NCBI GenBank assembly: GCA_022749755.1
Contig: CM040440.1
Span: 11,271,269-11,335,268, forward strand
DNA from: Azadirachta indica
Taxonomy: Eukaryota; Streptophyta; Magnoliopsida; Sapindales; Meliaceae
Direction of reading: 5' to 3'
DNA length: 64,000 nt
Part shown: in pieces, positions 23,656-35,337 of the stretch
Layout: each line of letters opens with the position of its first letter
Numbering within the stretch: the first letter of the stretch is position 1
Program-made: the position numbers and the translations under genes
Notes under the pieces: generated by a model
Databases searched by the model: none
The model's input: only the letters and a program-made list of their open reading frames with translations
Told to the model about the DNA's origin: nothing

Positions 23656-24060
23656 ATACAAATCTGACCTGCAAGGTTTAAAAATCTTGCAAATAGGTCC
23701 ACTCAGTTTTGCACTTAGGTCCTCTAGTGACTTGCGTTTTGGTTCCCGAACGTCTTCCTTTTTGAGCTGAATTCAGTCTTTTTGAGTTTAATTCGCTTTA
23801 AATAGCTAATTCTCTCATCATCTGCCAAAAAATATAACCATGTAAAAGATATTAAATATTAATTGTCACTATTTTATTTTTATGTAATTTAATGATTATA
23901 GCCAATAAGTAGTAGGACTTTATTTATTTCTTTTTTGTTCTTATTATGTTTGTTATTTATATATTGGAATTCAATGAAAAATAAACTATTCTCTCTTTCT
24001 GCCTTTTGATTGAATATTCTTACTTAGATATTAAAGTTAATAAGAATATTATTCATAGTG
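23651..24060 (-). repeat. Dispersed block, copy B, with AT-rich tail
   Basis: It matches copy A from gcaaataggtcc onward. It then runs into a tail (23864-24060: gattatagccaataagtagt, aataaactattctctctttc) that is shared with 28958-29190 and 27735-27895. Confidence 0.8.
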
Positions 24061-24160
24061 TTGAATCAGTCTTTAAACGGTGATTTTTTTTTTTAATCTG
24101 TTGCTAATTTGTCCAATGCTATAATGGCAGATTTTGAATAGTGAATGCATATATATTAGA
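24056..24160 (+). repeat. Repeat block shared with 18127-18240
   Basis: It carries gtctttaaacggtga and the following 100 bp in the same order as the 18.1-kb copy. Confidence 0.6.
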
Positions 24161-24640
24161 TTTATATGTAAAATTTATATAACTATAATATAATGTCAAA
24201 TCACTAATTCCTACATGTATATCGAAATATTACAAATAAAAACAATCATTCAGTTAATATTTATATTTTAATTAATGTTTAAAATTTAAAAAATTTATTT
24301 GTAGAATTCCTAATGATTGAAATTCTCTTTGATTAAGCAACGTTTATTCAAATCTTTACTCTTGACATAAGCTGCAAATTTGGAGCTGGCATAAAACTAA
24401 TTACTGCTTTTGAACTAGCATTATTACAATAAAATTTCATTAACATGAATGTAAATAATAAACTGAATTTGTGAAAAATTATCTTGGACCAAGTTCAAAA
24501 ACTAGAGAAGTACAAAATACAGCAAAGCCTAGTCTGATAGTTCATGACATGGAGAATGAATTACAAATAAACCAAATTTCTAATTCAAATATAACTATGA
24601 TAGTATTATTAGTTAACAACTATCCGTACTCCACTAAATA
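24161..24640. other. Spacer between the repeat block and the CRF pseudogene
   Basis: No additional coding pattern. It may include the 3' UTR of the minus-strand CRF copy. Confidence 0.35.
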
Positions 24641-25384
24641 TTATTTTAGAAAATCGATGTTGTCATCCAAAAATAACAGGTCTGGAGTTGGAATGTTGTT
24701 GAAATACTCTTCGAGAAATGAAATATCTTGAGACAAACAATCTTCCAAAACATCGAATGATAAATTTGTTGTCTCTCCTTGAAACTCTTAAACTATTGTT
24801 GTTGGTTTATCAGCAGGTTTCAATGATGTTTTTTCTTTTTCCGTTTCTTTGTTGGAATAAGTCTGAAAATTGAGAACAGAAGTTGAAGTTGAAAAATTGT
24901 TAGACTCATTACCCTATACTATTGATTTGTCTGGATTCTTTGGTCTTGCTATTTTTCGCTGAAGGGGCGGTGTTGAGAAGTTTGTTAAAGTGTTAGGACC
25001 CCTAAGCTTAATAGCTGCATTGTCGTAAACTCTCGTGGCTTCTTCAGCTATATCATAAGTTCCGAGCCATAGTCCTACCCCTCCATGTTTAATCTCAGCA
25101 GCCCATCTACCCCAAGGCCGCTGCCGTATGCTACGAAACTTTTTAATTGGTCGTCGACATATTGAAGCATTTGTTGAGATTCTCTTCTTGTTATTGGCGA
25201 GAACAGCAGTGTTACTATTCTTACTGGGAGTGAGTTCGATGTATGTTTTATTCACAAAGCGGCGCCATGGATTCTGGCGGTGGGATAACTCTCCATCTTC
25301 GTTACTGGAGGAGTCCGTCGCATCGTGATCAGTGGTTGAAATCCTTACAACTCTTTGAACTGTACCGACACCACTATTGTTCAT
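24641..25384 (-). pseudogene. Cytokinin response factor (CRF, AP2/ERF) pseudogene
   Basis: The single minus-strand frame of 248 codons starts MNNSGVGTVQRVVRIS. Residues about 10-45 match the CRF domain (RVVRISTTDHDATDSSS, then an RRFVNK segment), and residues 82-136 form an AP2 DNA-binding domain (RQRPWGRWAAEI, LWLGTYDIAEEATRVYDNAA, LRGPNTLTNF). The loop between AAEI and LWLGT is about two residues shorter than usual. A first stop (TAG 24914-24916) follows residue 156. The same frame then continues with a serine-rich segment, a second stop (TAA 24788-24790) and an acidic tail resembling the CRF activation region, ending at TAA 24641-24643. Intact CRFs regulate cytokinin-linked transcription in the nucleus. 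This copy could at most give a truncated AP2 protein. It lies inside the CACTA element, which suggests capture. Confidence 0.83.
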
Positions 25385-26300
25385 TTTATTTTTCTGATTT
25401 CTTCTTTTCCTTACAATTGACTGAAAAAGATTGACATTACAAAATAATTAAAATATACGTAACATAAAGATAATGTTTAAAAATTATTACCCTTTAACTT
25501 AAAATAAAAATTATTTGTTTACTTTTTATAAATAAAAGCATAATTTTAATCATTGCAAAAACATAATTTAAAAGTAAGAACATACTTGCACTAACTTATA
25601 AAATGAAGAAGTCAAAAAATAGTCGAACACGAACAACTCATCAATTCCTTCTCAAGTGGGCATTTTTTTCCCAAACTGTAAAATATGCTAAGAAATACAA
25701 AATGAACTTTAGTGATAATAAAAAAATAAATAAATTTTAAAAATAATCAAAGTAATATATAATATGTAAATTGATCTTATCTCTTGAATAATGCATCATG
25801 ATCACAATAATTAACAGCCATATAAAGAGTAAAAAACAGTAAATTAGCAAAACAAACTCAAACTCAGGCGGCATATTTGTTCTTAAATAATATCTGGATC
25901 AAATGCACCTTTCCTAAGAAGAAACTGAAAAATTCAAAATAAAAATTTAGTAAACTCAAATGATATGAAATATTACGAATATAAAAAATTAAACCAATCA
26001 AAATGTCCTATTATCTATCTATTAAAAATCACTAACAAAATACGTAAATATGATATCTAGAATAATAAATAAACAAAAATAATAATAAATAACTACATAA
26101 TTAAATAAATAATATCAAATTTACGTAGTTAAACATATGATACCTGTAATTTCACTTGTAAGTAGTAGTAGTAAAGTGAGTGTAGAAAGAAAAACAAGAA
26201 GGGAGTGCGAGAGAGAGGCTGTAAGGGCGACGGCGATGAGAGAAAAAGAAAATATGAGGGAAAGAGTTTAGGGTTATGGCTTTTACTTTTATATAATTAT
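25385..26300 (-). promoter_or_regulatory. Possible promoter and spliced leader feeding the CRF pseudogene
   Basis: On the minus strand a TATA box (tatataaaag, about 26287-26296) is followed by a CT-rich leader and a donor-like ttacaggtatca (about 26143). Acceptor-like ttttacag (about 25677) and tctttttcag (about 25422) precede the CRF ATG by suitable distances. Order and spacing fit a 5' UTR with introns, but no transcript evidence exists here. Confidence 0.33.
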
Positions 26301-27063
26301 CATCAATTAAATTCAAAATATATAATATACATAGATATATTATTAAATATATATCTAATTATTTGTTATGCATTGGAAGAGGGAAAGGGAGAAAGACAGA
26401 GACTAAAATGTCGTTTTTTATTTAACGAAAAAAGAAATGAGTGAAGTGAAAAATAAAGGACAGCACAAGTAAAGAAAAAAGGATAGCACAAGTCAAAAAG
26501 AATGGGGCGCGTGCATAAAAATAATTTTTTGGGAATATTTTGTTTTGGTTAATTAAAGTCAAAAAGTTAAAGATATACTTATATTTTAAATTGAAAATCT
26601 ATAATCATTAAATTTTATTTTATTTTTTACTAAAAAAGTTAATAAAACTAAGATAAGATACGTAACTACTCTTTTAATTAAAAAACATATATTATTTTTT
26701 AAACATAATTCTTGCTTAAGAGAAAGTGACAAGATAATTAAATATTATAAATACATTATAAAAAAAATATAATAATTATAAATAGTATTAAATTAAAATA
26801 TCTTTATTTATATAATAATACATTTATTTGTAGTTTATTTTATTTATTTTGTAAGACAAAAAAATATTAAGTTGTTAAAATATTGTAGTACAATATTATT
26901 TATAAATTAATATTTAATTATGATTTATTTTATTTATTCTATGGTATCTAATTAATATGGAATTATTAATATATTGTAAAACAAATAAATTATATTTTAT
27001 TTATAAGAGGTAAATAAATATTTAATTATTAAGGTGTTATAAAATAAAACTTATTATTATTAA
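26301..27063. other. AT-rich gene-free stretch
   Basis: Short tata- and aaat-rich sequence; nothing coding seen. Confidence 0.4.
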
Positions 27064-27444
27064 TAGCCTTTGAAGAATCGGCACAAAACTCAGGGATGAA
27101 GCAATCCTCACCATTAATCTACTTCTCCCCTATGCACCTTGCATAAGCAAACATACTAGCTGTTTTCCTTGGATCAAGACCCTGAAACAGATCAACCAAC
27201 CACATGCATTTGAAAGTAAACAAATATCTCACAAAATATCAATTACCTGATTCTGAGCTCTAAAATTAACACACAAAACTTTACCTGAAGTGCTCAAAGA
27301 AAGGGTTTCATCAGCCTTCAACAGTGTGGGCATTAACCCAAGGTGTATGCCCCAAACGAGCTTGCCATTATAGGAAGCATGAACCTTATTACCTCCAACC
27401 GCAAATTCAACATACCGCATATATGGATTCATCTGCCAAAGCAA
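27064..27444 (-). pseudogene. DUF620-family gene fragment (two exons)
   Basis: On the minus strand, exon 1 (about 27444-27247) reads QMNPYMRYVEFAVGGNKVHA and NGKLVWG. After a short intron (27246-27182), exon 2 reads GLDPRKTASMFAYARCIGEK, then a stop, then NGEDCFIPEFC. These are hallmark segments of the plant DUF620 family, whose biochemical role is unknown. After NGKLVW the frame is off by one base relative to the family's HTPW segment, and stops appear in the corrected frame. Family sequence before and after these exons is missing, so this is a captured, broken fragment. Confidence 0.78.
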
Positions 27445-27570
27445 AAATCCACACCTCCAACTGCAAGTTTAACATACCACATATTTGGATTCATCCGCCA
27501 AAGCCTAAATCCAAAGCTCCAACTACAAGTTCAACATACCGATTTATCTGCCAAAGCATAAACCCACCCA
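27393..27570. repeat. 62-bp tandem repeat, three copies
   Basis: Units start at about 27393, 27455 and 27517 with ctccaac(c/t)gcaa-type sequence and contain ggattcatc(t/c)gccaaagc. The third copy has a small internal deletion. The first unit is the start of DUF620 exon 1, so exon sequence has been tandemly amplified; 62 is not a multiple of three. Confidence 0.85.
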
Positions 27571-27734
27571 ACTCTGCTCATCTACAAGCATTCTTATTGT
27601 TAATTGTCATAGTAGCAATTTCAAACTCTGCAACTGCCATCCTACTCTTTCTCATGGCATAAGAATTTTCAATACAGTTGTTTGAATTTGTTTTAGAAAG
27701 AGAAGACTCGAACAAAGAGAATGTCTCAAAATTT
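27571..27734. other. Short stretch with a hydrophobic open frame
   Basis: The plus-strand frame ends in a hydrophobic stretch (LLLIVIVAISNSATAILLFL) and a stop at about 27660. It could be a membrane-segment remnant or chance; I do not recognise it. Confidence 0.2.
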
Positions 27735-27895
27735 TACTCTAATGTAAATTAATGATTATAGCTAATTAGTAGGACATTGTTTCCTTCTTTTTTGCTTTGA
27801 TTATATTTGATGTATATATATTGGAATCCAATGAGAAATAAACTATTCTCTCTTTTTACCCTTTGATTGAATATCCTTACTTAGACATTAAAATT
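27735..27895 (+). repeat. Third copy of the AT-rich tail
   Basis: It shares gattatagctaattagtagg and aataaactattctctc with 23864-24060 and 28958-29190, here placed upstream of block copy C. Confidence 0.75.
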
Positions 27896-27904
27896 AAGAA
27901 GCAA

Positions 27905-28392
27905 GGCCGTTTGTTTTGTTTTTTTTTGGTTTTTACATTTTTTTAATTGTTTTCTTTTTCTTTTTTTTTCTTCTTTTTTGTTTCTCTCTGCATTATTTTC
28001 CCCAACTCCCTTAGTTTCGATTTCAACTTGCAAAAATTCTCCACGTACATCACCCCCAAAAAAAAAAAAAAAAAAAAAGACAATTGTTGAAAAGCTGAGC
28101 TGAAAGGTTTGAAAATCTTGCAAATAGGTCTTCTCAGCTTTGCACTTAGGTCCGCAAGTGACTTGCGTTTGGGTTCGTATTTTCCTTACGGTTTCGTCCT
28201 CGAACGTCTTCCTTTTTCAGTCGAAAATCTATTTTTTCGAGTCAAATTTTCTATGAATGGATAATTGTCTCGTGATCTAAAAAAATTGCAACAAAAAAAA
28301 ATATTAAATATTGATTTTGGCAGAGGATTAAACAAACAGAGCAAATTAAAGAGTAAATGATAAGTTTGTTTTGATACACTCATCAAAATAAA
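27905..28392 (-). repeat. Dispersed block, copy C
   Basis: Same order of motifs as copy A: an oligo-T/CT stretch, caactcccttagttt, gcaaataggtc, cgagtcaaatttt and taaagagtaaatgataag. Confidence 0.8.
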
Positions 28393-28464
28393 TTAAACGT
28401 TTATTTTTTAATTGATTGCAGTGGATGCTGGGGCACCGAAAACAGCGCGAGGGAGTGAGTATAG

Positions 28465-28735
28465 CACAATTGGAGAGGTGGCGCGGTTGCGCTGTTAGTG
28501 GCGCGACCGCGCCACACCCTCTGCCATGCATGCTGCACAAAAACAGGTGGAATGGCACGGTCGTGCCGCTACGTGGCGCGGCGGCGCCATGTATTCTGCA
28601 TGGTGGCAGAATGCGTAGCGCCGCTGCGCCACGTAGTGGCGTGATCGCGCCATGCCACCTGCTCTTGTGCAGACTTATGGCAGAATGCATGACACGGCTG
28701 CGCGAATACATGGCGCAGCCGCACCATGCGAAGCT
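28465..28735. repeat. GC-rich palindromic array, short version
   Basis: Two to three units of the array seen at 23085-23655, again between two dispersed-block copies. It has ggcgcgaccgcgcc-type palindromes and a gctgcacaaaaacaggtgg segment. Confidence 0.8.
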
Positions 28736-29190
28736 GACTTGCAAGGTTTGAAAACCTTGCAAATAGGTCCACTCAGCTTTGCACTTAGGTCCCCTAGTGA
28801 TTGGCATTTTGCTCTGTATTTGTCTTACGTTTTGGTTCCCGAACATATTCATTTTTTAGCCGAATTCAGTCCTTTTTAGTTAAATTCGCTTTGAATGGCC
28901 AATTCTCTCGTCGTCTGCAAAAAAATATAACCATGTAAAAGACATTGAATATTAGTTGTCACTATTTTTTTCTTATATAATTTAATGATTATAGCCAATG
29001 AGTAGTCGGACATTATTTGTTTCTTTTTTGTTTTGATTATGTTTGTTGTTTATATATTGAAATTCAATGAAAAATAAACTATCCTCTCTTTCTACCTTTT
29101 GTTGTTTATATATTGGAATTCAATGGAGAATAAACTATTCTCTCTTTCTGCCTTTTGATTGAATATTCTTGCTATGACATTAAAAATCCG
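28733..29190 (-). repeat. Dispersed block, copy D, with tail
   Basis: It matches copy B including the tail. Inside the tail a short unit (gttgtttatatattg(a/g)aattcaatg) is itself duplicated at about 29045 and 29102. Confidence 0.8.
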
Positions 29191-29199
29191 GTAGCCAAA

Positions 29200-29884
29200 G
29201 TTGAATATTAAATAGTAATTAAACAAAAAAAGTTACCAACATAATTATTAAAAGATAACAAAAGTTAAAACAAAATTATTAAAGGTAATAAATATAAATA
29301 AAATTATTATAATATTAATAATATAATACAAAATTAAAACTAAAATTATTGTGCTTTGTTAGATTTTGCCATGTCATCATTGCAATAGTTTTGCCAGCTC
29401 TAACTGTTGCTTGCTGCTGTATGTTGCTGAGATACGTTTTCTGCTATTGTAACTGGTTTGCTGTTCTACTTCTCCTCTGCTGATGTTTTGTTGGTTGTTG
29501 TCTTAAGTTACTGCTCTTGGATATCTTCAGCCAATTCTCTAAGGATGTAATTGATTTTCTGACTCACAATTTTTTTTAGTAGCTGCTATGTATTTGGCTG
29601 CTATTGCTTCTGCTGTTTGTGGCTGCTGCTGTGTTTTGGTTTTTGGTTTTGCTGTTGCTGGGAACTGATGTTGGCTAGTGGTGTTGCATTTATTTACTGT
29701 TGCTGGAATTAATCTTTCTCCTCTGGTCTTCTCTTGCACTTAAGCTTCTCACCACTGGTCTCTAACACTACGGCAGCAATTTGGTCCTCTCTGTAAGTCT
29801 CTAATATCGTCTCTAATATAAACATATATTGTCATAAATTAGAAATAATGTGTATTAAAACTTTTTAGTGATTATATTTTCAGA
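29200..29884 (+). promoter_or_regulatory. Upstream region of the TNP2 gene
   Basis: It contains words shared in order with 33900-34740, upstream of the second gene: gttaaaacaaaattattaaa, ttgctggaattaatctttct and ctacggcagcaatttggtcc. It includes ttgctg-rich sequence at 29390-29700. It probably holds the promoter and leader of the transposase gene. The exact start is unknown. Confidence 0.45.
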
Positions 29885-32800
29885 ATGGATAAATCTTGGA
29901 TGACTATGGATAGGAGATCACATGCATTTGTAGAAGGCGTAGATAATTTCTTAAAATTTGCATTACGTCATTCAAGGAATCCTAATGCCATACATTGTCC
30001 ATGCATAAAGTGTGGCAATTTCAAAGTGCACACTATTATGGAGATAAAAGAACATTTATTTTTTAATGGTATTGCTAAAAGTTATCGCACTTGGATTTGG
30101 CATGGAGAGTCATGTGATTATGGGGCAGATTTACCAAATGTGGAGCAATCATGTTTTGAATGTTATGGCCATGATGATGGGATAGATAACACTAGAGAGA
30201 TGGTGCTATTGCACAAGATGATTGTACTAGTAATTTAGAAGTTTTTCAGAAGTTATTAGATGATGTTGAGAAGCCATTGTATTTTGGTTGTACAAAATAT
30301 ACAAAACTGTGTGCTTTGGTAAAGTTGTACAACCTAAAAGCAAAATATAGATTTTCTGACCCATGTTTTTCTGATTTGTTGAAATTATTGGCTGACATAT
30401 TACCAAGTAATAATGAGTTGCCCCTATCAATGTATGAAGCAAAAAAGACACTTAATGCACTTGGCATGGAATATGAAAAGATACATGCTTGTCCCAATGA
30501 TTGTATATTATACAGAAAACAGTTTCAAGATGCAACTATATGTCCTCAATGTGGAGTGTCAAGATGGAAGCTTAACAAGAATTCAACCGAGCCAAAGAAC
30601 GGTGTGCCCGCCAAGGTTTTATGGTATTTTTCACCGATCCCTCGATTTAGAAGAATGTTTCAAAGTGCAGAAACAGCAAAGAATTTGACATGGCATGCTA
30701 ATGTGAGGAAATTGATGGTATACTACGACATCCTTCTGATTCCCCAACATGGAGGTTAGTTGATGACTCTTGACCAGATTTTGCTATTGATCCAAGAAAC
30801 CTTCGACCTGCACTTGCAGCTGATGGAATTAACCCACATAGTTCTCTTAGTAGTAGGTATAGTTGTTGGCCTATTGTGATAATAACTTATAATCTTCCTC
30901 CATGGTTATGTATGAAACGAAAATTTATGATGCTAACTTTATTGATATCTGGGCCCAAACAACTTGGAAACAACATTGATGTTTATTTGCAGCCACTGAT
31001 TGATGATCTAAAACAACTGTGGAAGAAAGGTATTTTGGCATATGATGCATATCGTAAAGAGCACTTCAAGTTAAGAGCAATATTACTATGGACAATAAAT
31101 GATTTTCCAGCGTATGGCAATTTATTCGGGCATACAGTGAAAGGATATTATGCATGTCCGGTGTGCAATGAAGAAACTGATTGTTGCAGGTTAAAACACA
31201 GTAAAAAGATGTCTTATATGGGTTATAGAAGATTTTTGCCTCTACATCATTCGTATAGGAAGCAAAAGAAGGCTTTTAATGGTGAACAGGAATTGAGAAA
31301 AGCTCCAAAACCATTAACAGGTGAAGAAATATTAAAAAAAATTGCAGGGGTACATTTTTCCCAAGGAAAACGCAAGTGTCGTGTTACAAGTTCTAATGGT
31401 AGTACTGAAAGTTGTTGGAAGAAAAAGTCAATCTTTTTTCAGTTAGAATATTGGAAATCTTTTCATATTCGACATATTTTAGATATTATGCACATTGAGA
31501 AAAATGTGTGCGATAACATAGTTAGTACATTATTGAACATTCCAGGTAAAATCAAAGATGGACTTGCATCTCGATTAGATCTTAAAGAGATGGGGTTAAG
31601 GAATGAGTTGGCACTTACAGAGATAGCAAAGGGGATACTTTTACCTCCAGCATGTTACACAATGTCTACAGATGAAAAAAGAAGATTTTGTAAGACGTTA
31701 TTTAATGCAAAAGTTCCAGAAGGATACTCATCAAATTTTAGAAATGTTGTTTCAATGAAAGATTGTAAGCTCTATGGTCTAAAGTCTCACAACTGTCATA
31801 TATTGATGCAACAATTATTGCCTATGGCAATCTACTCTGTGTTACCTAAGCATGTCAGGTTTGCAATTACTAGATTTTGCTTCTTTTTTAATATGTTATG
31901 CAAAAAAGCAATGGATGTGGAAAAAGTTGATGAGATGCAAACTAGTATTGTGTTAACCTTATGTATACTTGAAAAATATTTTCCTCCGTCATTTTTCGAT
32001 ATAATGGTTCATTTAACAGTGCATCTTGTTAAAGAAGTTAAAATATGCGGACCAGTTTATCTGCGATGGATGTACCTATTTGAACGGTTCATGAAAGTTT
32101 TGAAAGATTATGTGAGGAATCGTAATCGTCCAGAAGGATGTATTGTAAAATGTTACATTGCAGAAGAAGCTATTGAGTTTTGCACAGAATACTTATCTAA
32201 TATGGATGCAATTGGAATCCCATCTGGTCAAGCTTATGAAAGTGATTCTGTTGGTAGGCCACTATCAGGAGGTAAAGTAGAGACTATTGATCGTATTCAA
32301 TGGGAGCAAGCTCATCGATATATATTAGAAAACACAAATGAAGTTCAACCGTATATTGAGTAAGTTGTAAAATTTCATTCATTTGTATTTGAAAATTAAT
32401 TTCTAGGTCTAAAGCCATATATATAACATTACTTTTTATTTTATATGTTAGGGAACACATGGAGTTATTAAGGCTAGAGCATCGAAAAAAATCTAAAGGA
32501 AAGAAGTAGTTACAAGATGAGCACAACCGCACGTTTATTTATTGGTTGCGTGACAAAATAAGTGCTAACTAACATTTAGTATTAATATTAAGGCACCGAA
32601 ATAAATCATCTACACAAAATTAACCATTTTTTATTATGCTTATATGTGTGCAGATAGCTCATGAGTTAAGTCATCCAAATAATAATATATCGGAGAACTT
32701 ACAGTAGATAGCACATGGACCACGATTTGAAGCTATAAAATATCAAGGTTATGATGTCAATAAATGTTGTTACCATGTAAAAGGAAGAGATGCTCAACGT

Positions 32801-33307
32801 GTACATCAAAACAATGGAGTAAGCATAATTGCGAATACCATGCAAATTGCAAGCTCTAAAGATAAAAATCCAACTATTTCAAATATGTCCTTTTATGGAG
32901 TTATTCAAGAAATTTGGGATTTAAACTATAACAAGTTTAAAATTCCAATATTTAAGTGCGATTGGGTGGATAGTGGTAATGGGACCAAAGTAGATGAGTT
33001 AGGCTTTGTATTAGTTGACCTTAATAAGATTGGGCATAAATCTGACCAATTTATTTTGGCATCACAAGCAAAGCAAATATTTTATATACAAGATCCAGTT
33101 GATGCGAGATGGTCAATTGTACAAGTACCCCCTCAGAAGGATTATGACTATGACAATGATGAGTTAGGTGACACTATCATGGAGCATCAATGTTTAACTC
33201 CTTCATTACCAAATTTAGAATTAATTGATTCATTCTGTGAGAATGATGCAACCTATGCTCGTGCAGATTGTAAGGGTACTTGGATTGAAAATATTATGAG
33301 CAAATAG
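29885..33307 (+). pseudogene. CACTA TNP2-type transposase gene (decayed)
   Basis: Domain order matches plant TNP2 transposases. The transposase-associated domain with a CPCIKC zinc knuckle comes first (from 29885). The core follows, with CPNDC and CPQCG fingers, NLPPWLCMKRKFMMLTLLIS, WTINDFPAYGNLFG and YYACPVC. A DUF4218-like part (CGPVYLRWMYLFERFMKVLK) and a DUF4216-like part (IFKCDW to PVDARW) complete it. Exons are about 29885-32359, 32452-32557 and 32654-33307. Two frameshifts (near 30200 and 30700) and three stops (TGA 30771-30773, TAG 32507-32509, TAG 32705-32707) break it; each stop falls where the family has Trp. The second donor reads ataagt instead of gtaagt. An intact protein would bind the ends and cut and paste the element. 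Confidence 0.9.
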
Positions 33308-33471
33308 GCATGTTCTTATATTTCTTTTATTCATTTTGTTTTTAAGCATTTTTTTATTAAGATATCATAAATTTCATTCATTTATATTTATTTTACTTTG
33401 AAGTGTTGAGTAAATTATATATTTTAAATAGCATGGCTGACTTTTTTTTTTAAAAAATTATTTGCAGTATC
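33308..33471. other. AT-rich spacer resembling the second-gene intron or leader
   Basis: Its last part ending tttgcagtatcatgg parallels tttttcagtatcatga before the second gene at 35338. Confidence 0.5.
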
Positions 33472-33600
33472 ATGGCTTTTTTCCATGGAGCCAACCAAGA
33501 TGATATAGAAAAGTTCTTCAAAAGAGGAATTAGTTTTAGATTATTATGGATACACTTCACTATTGTTGGACTGTGCTATAGTCAGATATTGATCTTTTGA
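33472..33600 (+). pseudogene. Truncated copy of the second gene's first exon
   Basis: After a cagtatc leader, the ATG opens MAFFHGANQDD. This parallels the MTFFQEDNHN start of the second gene at 35338, with the same acceptor-like sequence upstream. Similarity ends within about 15 codons and the frame stops at 33598-33600, so only the 5' edge of the gene was duplicated. Confidence 0.55.
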
Positions 33601-33899
33601 TAGAGCTTGAATCTTGTTGGAGCGATTGTTTTCTATATATTTGTTAGCTTCATGATGTTCTGGTGCTCTTTTGCTGCTGCTTTGTTTTGACTAAAATTAT
33701 TAGTTAATACATTTTTTTTAAATAAATCTCTAAGCAACAGATTAAAGTGATGAAATAAAACAATGAGTAAGAAGTTTAAAAGCCTTGATGTTAAATACAA
33801 GTTCATAAGGTAGAAACACCCAAAATAAAAAAAATTTAAAAGATAATTACAACAATTAAATTGATCATGAAAATAAAAAAAATCTAAATTACACATTGA

Positions 33900-34740
33900 A
33901 AACCGAGATCTAAATTTGAATATAAATAATAATTAAATAAAAAAAGTTAGAAACATAATTATTATAAATTATTGAAAGATAATAAAAAGTTAGAAACAAA
34001 ATTATTAAAGGTAGTTAATATAAATAAAATTTTATAAGATTAATATAAATAAAGTTTTTTATTGTTGCTGGAATCAATCTTTCTCCTCTGCTGCTTGTTG
34101 TTTTTGCCCTGTTATTGATATGCTGCTCCATTGCTTTCCGTTTTTGGTTTCCTGCTGATGAATTCAATCTCAAGTGCCATTCCTGTTGCTAGTACTGGCA
34201 TTTTATTCTTCCCTTCTCCTACTGGTTGCTGATACTGATGCTGTTGCTAGTGGTTTTAGTATTTTTTTTCTTTTAATTTGTGATTGTTGCATCTTTTAAT
34301 ACTGCTCTTACAATTGTTTTATAACTTCCTCTAGGCTTCTTTGTGTCTTTTCTAGGCTTCCTTATTATTTAATAATATACTATTTTGATTTTTTTAAAAA
34401 AATATATATTTCTGCAGATTTTTCAGCTTCTTTCTATGCTGCTACCTTTCTTCTACGCTTTTACTACTCTCTTTGATGCTTACAATTGTGCTCACCAGCA
34501 GAAAGTACTACTATACAACTTACTGCTTGCTACTCAATCCTTTTCTTGTTTTAATTTTATTTTTTCTGCCTTTAGCTTCACCAATTGGAGGATTTAGATT
34601 CTTAGAAAACTCATAATCCAGAATATTGAGAATATTGAGATTTCGCCAAGAATTACACAGAAGGAGGAAAAGAGCACATAAGCTTCTCATCATTAGTCTC
34701 TAAACTACGGCAGCAACTTGGTCCTCTATGTTAGTTTTGA
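33900..34740 (+). repeat. Duplicate of the TNP2 upstream region
   Basis: It shares ordered blocks with 29200-29800: aaaaaaagttagaaacataa, gctggaatcaatctttctcc, aagcttctcatca and aactacggcagcaacttgg. It probably gives the second gene its own promoter copy. Confidence 0.7.
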
Positions 34741-35337
34741 AATTGTTTCTGCAGATTTTTCAGCTTTTTATAGCAAATATTGATGTATGTTACCGGCTCT
34801 AGATGCTACTATTTTTTAAATTTAACATTGTTTGTAATTACTTTTGCAACCTTGCTGCTAAGTTTCTTGCTGGTTATGAATGAAGAAAACAACAATTTGC
34901 TTTATTTTTATTCGTAAATTATAAAGTAAACCTCTTACTTTATTTTTTAGATTCTTAAAAACTCATAATGCAGTGGTGAGAACACTAATTTAGTTTAATT
35001 TAGTTAATATTCTTATTTTTTTAAGTCATTTATTGGTAGGTTAACAGTAATTGAGATTACTCTCTTAATACAATTAATGATATAATTATATTGTGATTAT
35101 TAAAATAATTGTTAGTAATATAAATATAAATCTGTTGGTTATAACTTGAATATATTTATATAAATTATTTTTTAAGTTTTTTAGACATTACCTTAGTAAT
35201 TAAGATATTCTAAATTTTATTCATTAGTAATTAACATAACCTAAATTTTATTTAGTACGTAACATTTATTTTATCTTAAAGTGATGAATTAATTATATTT
35301 TTACTAGTATCACTTACATATTTTTTTTTTCAGTATC
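34741..35337. other. Leader or intron of the second CACTA gene
   Basis: AT-rich sequence ending in a long T run and an acceptor-like cag at about 35332-35334, just before the ATG at 35338. No coding pattern. Confidence 0.35.

Noticed and set aside
23006..23661. Several 60-134-codon frames on both strands rich in Ala, Cys, His and Met
   Set aside because: They follow the period of the GC-rich minisatellite and occur on both strands at once; no domain or gene context.
28346..28879. Similar frames around the second GC-rich array
   Set aside because: Same cause: repeat composition, plus read-through into the dispersed block.
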